Part shown: positions 16,914 to 25,023 of the stretch, piece by piece | How positions within the stretch are numbered: the first letter of the stretch is position 1 | Layout: each line of letters opens with the position of its first letter | Origin: JBGSYN01 sp041750975 | Lineage (GTDB): Bacteria; Pseudomonadota; Alphaproteobacteria; Geminicoccales; Geminicoccaceae | Reading direction: 5' to 3' | DNA: 26,356 nucleotides | NCBI GenBank assembly: GCA_041750975.1 | Contig: JBGSYN010000172.1 | Coordinates: forward strand, 1-26,356 | Notes under the pieces: generated by a model | Told to the model about the DNA's origin: nothing | The model's input: the letters and a program-made list of their open reading frames with translations, nothing else | Databases searched by the model: none | Position numbers and translations under genes: made by a program

Positions 16914-17684
16914 CTATCGCCTATGATGCAACGGCACCTTCTCCTTGCGATGCACGACCGGCCGCGGCGGAGCAGGCTCAGGTGCAGGCGATAATTCGTT
17001 CGTGCAGTTTGCTGTAGGAAGGTTTTCCGAAAGGGGCGACCCGCCCCTCTCGGCCTCTCCCGGACATGGTGGTTCGGGCGCGGGTGAGGCCGGCAGAGCC
17101 CGGGAATCGCTACCGATTAATTCGTTCGTACACTCTTCTCTTGCAGGTTCCGGGACGGGCAGGAATTCGTTTGTGCAATTCTCGTTCGCGGGCTCGACGG
17201 CAGGTTGGAAATCGTTCGTGTAATCTTGCTCGGACGCCGAACCACGACTGTCCCGATAAGCCGCGAGATTGGCAAGAGCGCGCTTGAGGTCCATCGAGAC
17301 TTGACCGCGATAGCGCAGCATGGTCGCGAGCGAGGCGCGGTTCTCGGGCTTGTTGACGAGATTGCTGCCATGCACCCGGTCCGGGCTTGTCGGCGGCATG
17401 TCGGACATCACGTCGGCCTCCATTCGATCCGCCCGCACCTCCCGCCAGAACGCAATGACGATCGCCTCAACGAACTGCCGCTCCATGGCATCCCTGGGCT
17501 TTAAATCCTTCTTGATCTCCGCCGCAAAAGCCTCGAACTCCTCGACCGTCTCCTCCGGCAGCAACCGAAACTTCTCCGCCCGAAGCCCGTGCTTCAACGC
17601 ATTCATCGATGATCTGGCTTTACCTTCAGGGGTATTGGGGCCGCGTTTCTTGGGTGTTGGCATTTCCTTGGTTCCGGTATTCAT
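16914..17684 (-). CDS. Hypothetical protein with KHGL-type N-terminus and CTNE repeat tail
   Basis: The product is 256 residues from ATG 17684; a TTG 30 bases upstream and an ATG at 17663 are alternatives. The N-terminus (PKKRGPNTPEGKARSSMNALKHGLRAEKFRL, 11-41) is a basic segment I recognise from many uncharacterised alphaproteobacterial proteins, often in multiple copies per genome. A helical middle (45-145) is rich in Glu/Lys/Arg. The tail is low in order and Pro/Glu-rich, with four TN[DE] repeats: YTNDF 155, CTNEF 170, CTNEL 185 and CTNEL 227. No catalytic motif, signal peptide or membrane helix is seen. The basic N-terminus could bind nucleic acid, but that is a guess. The gene stands alone between the nuclease and the TRAP operon. 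Confidence 0.7.
   Translation of the reverse strand: MNTGTKEMPTPKKRGPNTPEGKARSSMNALKHGLRAEKFRLLPEETVEEFEAFAAEIKKDLKPRDAMERQFVEAIVIAFWREVRADRMEADVMSDMPPTSPDRVHGSNLVNKPENRASLATMLRYRGQVSMDLKRALANLAAYRDSRGSASEQDYTNDFQPAVEPANENCTNEFLPVPEPAREECTNELIGSDSRALPASPAPEPPCPGEAERGGSPLSENLPTANCTNELSPAPEPAPPRPVVHRKEKVPLHHRR
16992..17222 (-). repeat. 15-residue (45-bp) coding repeats in the hypothetical protein
   Basis: Units begin at 17222, 17177, 17132 and, after a gap, 17006 on the minus strand. Each encodes [YC]TN[DE][FL] followed by P..EPA.E or a variant. The first three are exactly 45 bp apart. On the plus strand they are visible as recurring TTCGTTCGTGCA-like blocks. Length change by slippage or unequal exchange is likely between strains. 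Confidence 0.75.
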
Positions 17685-18054
17685 GGCCAATCTCGTATAA
17701 TGGGACCTATGCAAGTATAGGCGTTAAGTCCTACCTAGTCAATATTTGATTAAAAGTCAGGGTTCGGGTGCCCGGGGGATTGGGGATGCGGGACATCCCA
17801 AGGGTCCGTGTTTCTCGTCGCTGGAATCGAACTCCCGGTCCGGATTACCCACACCGATTGCCTTGCGTGGCGGGTGGCAATAGCGCCGAGGGATTCGCTT
17901 GACGGCGAGTTGTCTGGCAAGTAGCGTTTTCAACAAGGGGATTTCGATAAACGAAAGTCGAATTCGTCGACAAGCTTAGTGGCATTTTAGCCTAGGGCAT
18001 AATCCGGGGCGATTGCTCGGGCTTGTCGAGGCCAATAACGATCAAGGGGCAGCG
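17685..18054. other. Divergent intergenic region before the TRAP operon
   Basis: No gene is seen. CCTAT/ATAGG at about 17706-17721 forms a small dyad just upstream of the hypothetical gene, in an AT-rich stretch (17730-17755) that may hold its promoter. Near the TRAP operon, CATAAT at about 17998-18003 could be a -10 box, without a clear -35. AAGGGGC at about 18043 is the ribosome site of the DctP gene. Confidence 0.35.
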
Positions 18055-19056
18055 ATGAAACTTCACAAAGTACTTGCCGTAGTTACGTGTTTGAGCGTCG
18101 GGTTAGTGGCGTTGCTGTCGACGTCGGTGGCGGCGCAGGAGAAAAAGGTCCTGCGCATTCACACGGCGGGCTCCGATGATATCGGCACGGACCCGATGAT
18201 GTTCGCCTGGGTTTTCGCTGCCTACATCAATGATTTCTCCGATTCGGTCGAGGTCAGGATTTTTCCGAATAGCCAGCTTGGCCAGTCGCGGGATGTGATC
18301 GAAGCCATGCAGCTTGGCTCGGGCGCCTCCGGCACGACCGGCGGTGCGGCGGAATGCGCCACTTTCGTGCAACCGATCGGCGTGCTGGGGCTGCCGTTCC
18401 TGTGGAAGGACTACGATCACGTCCACGATGTGCTCGATGGGCCAGTCGGCGAGGCGCTGGCCGCCGAGATGGAAGCCGCCGGTTTCAAGGTGCTCGCCTG
18501 GGGTGACAGCTGGGGCTACCGCAACGTGATCACGGCGGAGAAGCCGGTGACGAACCCCGAGGACCTTGCCGGGCTCAAAATCCGCACCATTCCGACCAAG
18601 GTTTTCGTTTCGGCGGTGAACGCCATGGGTGCCAATGCTACACCGATGGATTTCGGCGAGATCTATACGTCGCTGGAAAGCGGTGTGCTCGACGGCTTCG
18701 AGCATGTTGCGGCGACCATCATCTCGTTCAAGTTCGACGAGGTCACGTGCTGCATCGCACTCACCCGCCACTTGTTCGACCCGACCATGCTGGTCCTGTC
18801 CCTGCCGGAATGGGAAAAGCTCGACGAAAACGAGCAGCAGACGGTCATGCAGGGTGCGAAGCTCGCCTCCGACGTGGTCCGATCGCTGGCGCCGTTGCGT
18901 GAGGCGCAAGGTCTGGAGCAAGTGCAGGATCTTGGCCTCAGCGTCAGCGAGATCGACACGACAGCAATGCGCGAAGCGGCGCTGGCGGTGCAGGACGAGC
19001 TGGCCGAGGAGTTCGGCGCTGCCGATATGTTGGCGCAGATTAGGGCCACCGACTAG
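18055..19056 (+). CDS. TRAP transporter solute-binding protein (DctP family)
   Basis: The product is 333 residues from ATG 18055, behind AAGGGGC; the frame is open upstream from a TTG, but the ATG gives a clean Sec signal peptide (MKLHKVLAVVTCLSVGLVALLSTSVAAQ, about 1-28). DctP features are IFPNSQLGQSRDVIEAMQLG (69-88), the LGLPFLWKDYDHVHDVLDGPVG block (111-132), WGYRNVIT (153-160, Arg156), and LAGLKIRTIPTKVFVSAVNAMGANATPMDFGEIYTSLESGVLDGFE (171-216). Arg177 in this stretch is the residue that usually salt-bridges a carboxylate ligand. The substrate is therefore probably an organic acid or similar anion, but it is not identifiable. The Cys pair at 232-233 is unusual. It is the first gene of a three-gene operon. 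Confidence 0.9.
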   Translation: MKLHKVLAVVTCLSVGLVALLSTSVAAQEKKVLRIHTAGSDDIGTDPMMFAWVFAAYINDFSDSVEVRIFPNSQLGQSRDVIEAMQLGSGASGTTGGAAECATFVQPIGVLGLPFLWKDYDHVHDVLDGPVGEALAAEMEAAGFKVLAWGDSWGYRNVITAEKPVTNPEDLAGLKIRTIPTKVFVSAVNAMGANATPMDFGEIYTSLESGVLDGFEHVAATIISFKFDEVTCCIALTRHLFDPTMLVLSLPEWEKLDENEQQTVMQGAKLASDVVRSLAPLREAQGLEQVQDLGLSVSEIDTTAMREAALAVQDELAEEFGAADMLAQIRATD

Positions 19057-19165
19057 CGCAGCGAACCGGGTGGCGGGAAACCCTTCGGCGGCTCCATACG
19101 GCTGACCTCATCCTTTGCCTGGAAGCCGCGGCAGCAGGTCGTGCCGCAGTGCCACCGGAGGCTCT

Positions 19166-19648
19166 TTGGACAAGTTCTTCCGCCACATTGACCGTCTCTT
19201 CGAGATCGCGGTGGCAGCAATCTTCGCTGTCATCGTGTTGGTCGGAGCGCTTCAGATCTTCAATCGCTTCGTCTTGAACTCGTCCTTGAGCTGGAGCGAG
19301 GAGTTTCAGAAGTTCGGTCACATCTGGATCGTCTTTCTGGCGATCCCGATCGCGCACCAGCGCGGCATGCACATCAATATGGACGTCGTTCGGCGGCGCT
19401 TTCCTAAACCCGCGGCCATCGCCTTCGATATTGCGATCGAGCTGCTCTGGGTCGCGTTCGGCGTAGCGTTGATGACCCTCAGCTACCAGGTCTCGCTGGT
19501 TGCCGCCCGGCAGATCTCGCCCGGTCTCGAGGTGCCGATGAGCTATGCCTATTACGGGATGGTGACGGGCGGGGCCTACCTGCTGTTCGTTTCGGTGAGG
19601 CGGCTGGTGGCCGTCACGCGTCGACACCTCGGGGGAGCCCGGGATTGA
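19166..19648 (+). CDS. TRAP transporter small permease (DctQ family)
   Basis: The product is 160 residues. No in-frame ATG precedes the conserved region; TTG 19166 is chosen because CGGAGG ends four bases upstream and the product then starts MDKFFRHIDRLFEIAV, as in the family. Four helices are visible at about 12-35, 48-66, 88-110 and 125-148. The family motif RFVLNSSLSWSEEFQKFGHIWIVFLAI is at about 34-60, and RGMHINMDVV follows. It joins DctM as the structural partner of the Na+-driven symporter. The 109-base gap after the DctP gene is longer than usual. Confidence 0.87.
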   Translation: MDKFFRHIDRLFEIAVAAIFAVIVLVGALQIFNRFVLNSSLSWSEEFQKFGHIWIVFLAIPIAHQRGMHINMDVVRRRFPKPAAIAFDIAIELLWVAFGVALMTLSYQVSLVAARQISPGLEVPMSYAYYGMVTGGAYLLFVSVRRLVAVTRRHLGGARD

Positions 19649-20934
19649 TCCCGTTCCTGCTGGCGCTGCTTCTCCTCACGATCGTGCTGGGGGTTCCCGT
19701 CCTGCTCGCGGTAGCGCTGGTCGGGTTCATCGGCATTGCCGAAGTGCCGAACGTGGTGCTGCCGCTGTTCGCGCAGAAAATGTTCGGACAGATCAACTCC
19801 TTCACGCTCCTGGCCCTGCCCTATTTCATTCTGGCGGGGGCGATCATGTCGCGCGGCGGCATCAGTCAGAGATTAGTGGATTTCGCCCGTACACTGGTCG
19901 GTCATCTGCGGGCCGGGCTGGCCCATGCAGCTGTCGTCGCCAGCATGGTGTTCGCCGGCGTGTCGGGCTCGTCGACGGCGGATGCCTCCGCCATCGGCTC
20001 GATCGTCATCCCGACGATGCGGCAGGCCGGCTACAAGCCCGGCTTTGCCGCGGCCCTGATTGCGGTATCGGGGACCATCGGCTCGATCATCCCGCCGAGC
20101 ATGACCATGGTCGTTTACGGCGCCCTGGCGCAAGTCTCGATCGGCGGGCTGTTTCTGGCAGGCATCATTCCAGGGATCATGGTCGGCCTGTTTTTGATGG
20201 CGGTCGTCAAGCTCCACACCTATCTGCCGGCCTATCCCGAACTCAGGGACGTCACCGACAAGTTCGAGCCGCGCGCCATCCTGCCGGCGATCCGCGACGT
20301 GTGGTCGGCGCTGCTCGCACCCGTCATCATCGTCGGCGGCATTCTCTCCGGCATTTTTACGGCGACCGAAGCCGGTGTCGTTGCCTGTCTCTATGCATTC
20401 GTCGTGAGCTATTTCATCTATCGCAGCATCACGCTTGCCGATATGGGGGGCATTCTGGTCGATGCGGCGATGGTGACCGCGATGGTTTCGGGGGTCATCG
20501 CCGTTGCCGGAACGCTCGGCTGGCTGCTCGCCTATCTGGAAGTGAATGAAACGGCCCTGAACCTGATCACCTCGGTCTCGGACAGCCGGACCATCGTTCT
20601 CCTGATTTTGACCTTGACGATGCTGACGCTCACCATGTTCGTCGAATCGCTCTCGGTTCTCCTGGTTTTCGTGCCTGTCGCGGTCGAGATCGGCCGCGCC
20701 TTCGACGTCGATCCGTTTCAACTCGGGATCATCATGGTGATGGCCAATCAGATCGGCGCCACAACGCCACCCATGGCGCCCTTGCTGTTCGTCACCACCA
20801 GCATCGCGCAGACATCCTTCGACCAGACCGTGCGCCATGTCTGGCCGTTCATCGCTGCCGAAGTGCTGGTTCTCCTGCTCGTGATCTTCTTTTCACCGCT
20901 AGCCTCAGCGATTCCGGACTGGATGCTGGGGTAG
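19645..20934 (+). CDS. TRAP transporter large permease (DctM family)
   Basis: The product is 429 residues. It starts at TTG 19645, which overlaps the DctQ stop by four bases (TTGA), with GGGGGAG upstream. It is a roughly 12-helix elevator transporter: LPYFILAGAIMSRGGI, then HAAVVASMVFAGVSGSSTADASAIGSIVIPTM with the conserved GxSGSSTADA loop, GTIGSIIPPSMTMVVYG, and in the second half FTATEAGVVACLYAFVVS and ANQIGATTPPMAPLLFV, the paired Na+-site loops. The length is normal and no defects are seen. It works with the DctP and DctQ products to import the unknown anion using the Na+ gradient. Confidence 0.92.
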   Translation: MIPFLLALLLLTIVLGVPVLLAVALVGFIGIAEVPNVVLPLFAQKMFGQINSFTLLALPYFILAGAIMSRGGISQRLVDFARTLVGHLRAGLAHAAVVASMVFAGVSGSSTADASAIGSIVIPTMRQAGYKPGFAAALIAVSGTIGSIIPPSMTMVVYGALAQVSIGGLFLAGIIPGIMVGLFLMAVVKLHTYLPAYPELRDVTDKFEPRAILPAIRDVWSALLAPVIIVGGILSGIFTATEAGVVACLYAFVVSYFIYRSITLADMGGILVDAAMVTAMVSGVIAVAGTLGWLLAYLEVNETALNLITSVSDSRTIVLLILTLTMLTLTMFVESLSVLLVFVPVAVEIGRAFDVDPFQLGIIMVMANQIGATTPPMAPLLFVTTSIAQTSFDQTVRHVWPFIAAEVLVLLLVIFFSPLASAIPDWMLG

Positions 20935-21179
20935 TTCGACCCGGTATTCGGGCAAGAAGACAAAACCGCGAACGACCCCTGACGCGGTCCATAAGTCTTG
21001 CCGAAAGACAACGGCATCGGCACCTTTCGATGAACAATATGAGCTTGAGGAGCGCGGGCACTAAATCGTTCGTTACCTGCCTGCTGCGTGCACAGATGAA
21101 ATTCAAGCCGAGGCATCGTCAAGGTGGTGCCTCGGCAGCTTGTCTCGAGAACCAGCGAATAGTGGTGAGGAAATCCGAG

Positions 21180-21947
21180 ATGCAAGGGCCGCGTTCCTAT
21201 GTTATCTGCATGACGCCGAGATCCGGCAGCACGCTGCTTTGCGACCTCCTGGCCGGAACTGGGGTCGCAGGTAAGCCCGCTTCGTACTTTCGGCGGCAAT
21301 CGATTCCTTCATGGGCTGAACGCCTCGGCGTACCGGCGAACCGCTTCGCCGATGAACCGACGTTTCATCGGGCCTATTTGGCGGCTGTGCTCCGTGAGGC
21401 ATCGACCAAGTCCGGCATTCGTGGCATTCGCCTGATGTGGGAAAGTGCCGGGGAACTTTTCGCGCTCCTCAGAAGGCTCAATTCAGGCTCCTTGACCGAT
21501 GCAGTTCTCATCGAAAAGACGTTCGGGTCGACGAAATACGTCCATCTCTCTCGTCAGGATAAGCTAGCACAGGCGGTCTCACTGTATAAAGCCAGGCACT
21601 CAGGGCTCTGGCATATCGCCACTGATGGAACCGAGCGTGAGCGGACGATGCCGCATCGGGCAGCGATTTATGATCGGGCCCGCCTTGCTGAATGTGTGGC
21701 AGAACTGCGTGGGCATGACACGGCGTGGACACGGTGGTTTGGGGCACAAAATATCGAACCGACAGAAATCACCTATGAGGCCCTCGCTGCAGAGCCTAGC
21801 GCCGTGTTGACCAAACTTCTCTCGCGCCTTGGTTTGAACCCGGCAGACGCGGCAGTGGTCAAGCCGGAAACAGGAAAGCTTTCCAACAGTGAAAGCGTGG
21901 ACTGGATTGAGCGATACAGGGCGGAAATGAGCGCTCCAAGAAGCTGA
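21180..21947 (+). CDS. Stf0-type sulfotransferase
   Basis: The product is 255 residues from ATG 21180, with GAGG nine bases upstream; the open frame extends 150 bases further but the extra N-terminus is not family-like. It has the PAPS 5'-phosphosulfate loop CMTPRSGSTLLCDLL (10-24), then GVAGKPASYFRRQSIPSWAERLGV, and the 3'-phosphate site VHLSRQDKLAQAVSLYKARHSGLWH (121-145). This layout matches the Stf0 family, named for mycobacterial trehalose sulfotransferase. In Stf0 a Glu proposed as general base lies in the PxEYF stretch; here it reads PASYF, so Ser replaces it or the base is elsewhere. The acceptor is unknown, perhaps a glycolipid or surface sugar. The gene is convergent with the molybdenum-enzyme operon and has no PAPS-synthesis genes beside it. 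Confidence 0.83.
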   Translation: MQGPRSYVICMTPRSGSTLLCDLLAGTGVAGKPASYFRRQSIPSWAERLGVPANRFADEPTFHRAYLAAVLREASTKSGIRGIRLMWESAGELFALLRRLNSGSLTDAVLIEKTFGSTKYVHLSRQDKLAQAVSLYKARHSGLWHIATDGTERERTMPHRAAIYDRARLAECVAELRGHDTAWTRWFGAQNIEPTEITYEALAAEPSAVLTKLLSRLGLNPADAAVVKPETGKLSNSESVDWIERYRAEMSAPRS

Positions 21948-22050
21948 CAGACCCAGCCAGAGGAATTTCCGCCATGTCCAGACTACGAACCTTCGTGCGT
22001 TGTCGCCAGGTACCCGAACGACCCAAACCAGCCTGCCGCCTTGAGTTTCC

Positions 22051-22872
22051 TTAGCGGGCCATCACACCGAGGTCGGGGGCGGCAATGTCGAAGCCCATCC
22101 AGTTGAGGACGCGCTGGATCCAGTTGTCCCAGAAGTGCCAGTCGTGGCTGCCGGGGCCTTCCTCGTAGGTTATCGGGAGGCCAAGCTCGCGTAATGCGGG
22201 GATCATGCGGCGGTTGTGGTCGAGGAGGAAGTCCTCGGTGCCGCAGCAGGCGTAGAGGCGGGGAAACTCGATGCCAGCGGCTGCCCGCAGCCCGCCTTGG
22301 AACAGGAGATCGTCGGCACTGCCTTCGAGCCCCGATCCGTCGCCGAACACCGTGGCCATTTCCCGGGTGCGGTCAGGATCGTTCATCTGCGCCTTGAGGG
22401 CCGCCACCGACATCAGCGAGCCCGAAAGGCTGGCGGCGGCGGCAAAGCGCTCGGGTCGATTGAGGGCGAGCTTGAATGTGCCCCAGCCACCCATCGACAG
22501 GCCGGCGACGTAGCGCTGCTCCCGGCTGTTCGCGATCGGCAGCCAGCGCTCGAGCAGTTCGGGCAGCTCTTCGCTGACATAATCCCAGTAGCGCTGACCA
22601 TGGACCATGTTGGCGTAGCGGCTGAGATGGACCGCGGGCATCACCACGGCGATGCCGAGCGGCGCCACGTAGCGCTCGATCGAGGTCCGCCGCAGCCAGA
22701 TCGAATGATCGTCGGTGCGGCCATGCAACAGCCAAAGGGTAGGATACCGATCCTGGCTGACGGTGGCGCCGGCCATGCCGATCTGGCCGCGGGTCTGTTG
22801 CGGCAGGATGACGGTGCAGCTGTGGGACAGGTTGAGGCATTCGGAGAAATGGTCGATGGACAGCAAGGCCAT
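22051..22872 (-). CDS. Esterase, alpha/beta hydrolase (EstA/esterase D type)
   Basis: The product is 273 residues starting at ATG 22872 behind GGGAG. It belongs to the PF00756-like esterase group that includes tributyrin esterase EstA. Motifs: oxyanion/strand region PTLWLLHGRTDDHSIWLRR (44-62), nucleophile elbow AGLSMGGWGTFKLAL (Ser126), acid in CCGTEDFLLDHN (Asp214 likely) and catalytic His243 in GPGSHDWHFWDNWI. No signal peptide is seen, so it is cytoplasmic. It lies 18 bases after the molybdenum-enzyme large subunit on the same strand and is probably cotranscribed, which suggests that it opens an ester before or after the hydroxylase step. The substrate is unknown. Confidence 0.87.
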   Translation of the reverse strand: MALLSIDHFSECLNLSHSCTVILPQQTRGQIGMAGATVSQDRYPTLWLLHGRTDDHSIWLRRTSIERYVAPLGIAVVMPAVHLSRYANMVHGQRYWDYVSEELPELLERWLPIANSREQRYVAGLSMGGWGTFKLALNRPERFAAAASLSGSLMSVAALKAQMNDPDRTREMATVFGDGSGLEGSADDLLFQGGLRAAAGIEFPRLYACCGTEDFLLDHNRRMIPALRELGLPITYEEGPGSHDWHFWDNWIQRVLNWMGFDIAAPDLGVMAR

Positions 22873-22890
22873 GATCGGGACTCCCGACGG

Positions 22891-25023
22891 TTATCGCGAA
22901 GAGGGGTCGCCGAGTGCGCTTTGGCGGATCGCATCGGCGGTGAAGGGCAGACGTCGAAGCCGAAGCCCCGTCGCGGCGAAAACGGCATTGGCGATCGCGG
23001 CGATCGCCGGGCTGGAGGCAGCCTCGCCTGCCCCGACCGACGGCTCGCCTGGCGGCTCGAGCAGGATGATCTCGAACTCCGGAATATTGTCGAAGCCGAT
23101 CACGGGGTAGGATTCCCAATCACGCGTCAGGACCCCACTCCTGTTCCATCGCACTTCCTCATGGAGGGTCCAGCTTGCGCCCTGGATGAAGCCGCCCTCA
23201 AGCTGGGCTCTCAGGCCGTCGGGATCAATGATCCGCCCGGAATCGGCGGCCATTATGACCTTGTGCAGATGAATCTCGGCACGATCATTGACCGAAAGGT
23301 CAACCATCGTGGCCAGCCGGGTCGCGGCGTTCTTGTATTGGGAATAGGCGAGACCGCAGCCCCGGCCCTCCCCCATTCGACCTTTTTCCGTCCAATAGGG
23401 CGCGATCGCCTCGAGCACGGCGAGGGCGCGGGGATCGTCCAGATGCCTGCGGCGGAGATCGAGCGGGTCTTGTCCGGATTTGGCGGCAAGCTCGTCCATG
23501 AAGCTTTCGATGGCGAAGACGTTGGCGGCAGCCCCGAGGCAGCGCATCGCCGAGGTCCGGAGCGGCAGATCGTAGACCAGGTTCTTGACCACGCGGCGTT
23601 CGGCAAACCGATAGCTCGGGTCGAGATTCCGGTGCAGGCCGACATGGCGGCCCATTGCCGGCTCGGCGGTACGGGGCACGATTGGCTCGGCCCTGAAGTG
23701 ATTGGCCAGCAACCGTGCCGGCCCGGCCTGGTTCGGACCAGGGCGCGGTCGACGGCTGTGGCTGTCGCCGGACGCTTCGGCGGAAAACCCGGTGATCTCG
23801 CCGTCTTCCTCGAGACGGGCGGCGAGGCTGACCCGCATCGCCGGCGCATAGGGTTCCCAGGCATGCTCCTCTTCGCGGGTCCATCTGAGGAGGATCGGCG
23901 TCTCCGGGATCGCCAGTGCGATCAGTGCCGCCTCGAACGCCGCATCGTCGGCGCCGTTATGCCCATAACAGCCGGAACCGGGCACGTGGACGAGCTCCAC
24001 CCTGTCCCGGGCGAGATCGAGGCTTTCGGCGATGCTATCCCGCAGCGGATAGATGCCCTGGCTATGGGAATGGATCGTCAGACGGCCGCCCCGCCATTCC
24101 GCCAGCGCTGCGGAGGGTGCCAAGGCGCCATGCATCTGGTAGGGCCGCTCATAGACCGCTTCATGATCGGCGGCGGCAAAGGGCGGCGGTGGTTCGCCCG
24201 GCTGCGGCTGACCATCGACCACGAGAAGGCTGGTGCGGCGATGGTCCTGCAGCATTTGGAAAACATCGCCTTCGCGGAGCCCTCCCTGTTCGTCCCAGGA
24301 ACAGGCGCTGGCGAGCCTTGTGGCGGCGCGCAACAGCGGCCATTCCTTGGGGCCTGCAAGGGCAAGAAAGCTGCCGTCCTGAACAATGCGGAAACCATCC
24401 CGCTCGAGCCCGGCCCGGACCGCGGGGTCGATCTCCAAGAGACGGGCGCGGGCATGGGGCGGGCGCACGATCCGCGCATGGCGCATTTCGGGGCGCTCAA
24501 GATCCTGCACATAGAGGAATGTGCCGGTCACCATGTCTTCGAGCCCGCGCGGCGGGGTCGGGGCGAGCGCCTGCCCGGAGGCACGGTCCGACACCACGGC
24601 GGTGAGATCGACCCGCAAGTCCGGAGGCAGGTCATCGATGAGATCGACGAGGCGAAGCCTACGATTGATGCCCTTATAGCCGATCTCGCCTCCGGCCAGT
24701 TCGAGAGCCGCTGCCGCGACCCCCAGCTGGGCGGCCGCAACTGCCAGGAATTCCCTTCGCCAGGTTGCGGCGGCTGCACGGAGAGCCTTGCCGGATTGCT
24801 CGATGGAGTTGCTGCCAGAGGTGACGCCTTCATCCGGCGAGACTCCGGTTCTCACCTCGGCGACGTCGATCTCGGCGGGCGGCACGGTCAATTCATCGGC
24901 GACGATGCGGACCAGCGCCGTCGAGATGCATTGCCCGATATCGACCTTGCCGCTCTTGACGACGATCCGGCCATGGCTGCATTCGAGCCAGTCCCGGACC
25001 AGTGGATGCGCGTCGAGGCTCAT
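22891..25023 (-). CDS. Molybdopterin-binding large subunit, IorB/NicB-type hydroxylase
   Basis: The product is 710 residues. ATG 25023 overlaps the small-subunit stop by four bases (ATGA). It is a xanthine-oxidase-family molybdenum subunit, but with the permuted order of IorB/NicB-like proteins: a Moco-domain piece first (VDIGQCISTALVRIVADEL, 27-45, and TSGSNSIEQSGKALRAAA, 68-85), then the a/b hammerhead (TGTFLYVQDLERPEMRHARIVRPPHA, 166-191), then the rest of the Moco domains (PYQMHGALAPSAA, LPLRTSAMRCLGAAANVFAIESFMDELA). It ends with the active-site loop GAGEAASSPAIAAIANAVFAATG, whose Glu667 is the expected base. No C-terminal cytochrome domains are present. Such enzymes hydroxylate N-heterocycles or oxidise aldehydes using water. 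No Tat signal is visible, unlike many IorB proteins. The substrate cannot be assigned. Confidence 0.9.
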   Translation of the reverse strand: MSLDAHPLVRDWLECSHGRIVVKSGKVDIGQCISTALVRIVADELTVPPAEIDVAEVRTGVSPDEGVTSGSNSIEQSGKALRAAAATWRREFLAVAAAQLGVAAAALELAGGEIGYKGINRRLRLVDLIDDLPPDLRVDLTAVVSDRASGQALAPTPPRGLEDMVTGTFLYVQDLERPEMRHARIVRPPHARARLLEIDPAVRAGLERDGFRIVQDGSFLALAGPKEWPLLRAATRLASACSWDEQGGLREGDVFQMLQDHRRTSLLVVDGQPQPGEPPPPFAAADHEAVYERPYQMHGALAPSAALAEWRGGRLTIHSHSQGIYPLRDSIAESLDLARDRVELVHVPGSGCYGHNGADDAAFEAALIALAIPETPILLRWTREEEHAWEPYAPAMRVSLAARLEEDGEITGFSAEASGDSHSRRPRPGPNQAGPARLLANHFRAEPIVPRTAEPAMGRHVGLHRNLDPSYRFAERRVVKNLVYDLPLRTSAMRCLGAAANVFAIESFMDELAAKSGQDPLDLRRRHLDDPRALAVLEAIAPYWTEKGRMGEGRGCGLAYSQYKNAATRLATMVDLSVNDRAEIHLHKVIMAADSGRIIDPDGLRAQLEGGFIQGASWTLHEEVRWNRSGVLTRDWESYPVIGFDNIPEFEIILLEPPGEPSVGAGEAASSPAIAAIANAVFAATGLRLRRLPFTADAIRQSALGDPSSR

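Noticed and set aside
16992..17222. Possible CRISPR-like array from the recurring TTCGTTCGTGCA blocks
   Set aside because: The blocks are short, imperfect, irregularly spaced and in frame; they are explained by the repeated [YC]TN[DE] codons of the hypothetical protein.
17815..17875. tRNA-like T-arm (GTTCGATTCC on the minus strand)
   Set aside because: The flanking bases do not form a five-pair T-stem, and no acceptor, D or anticodon arm can be folded around it.
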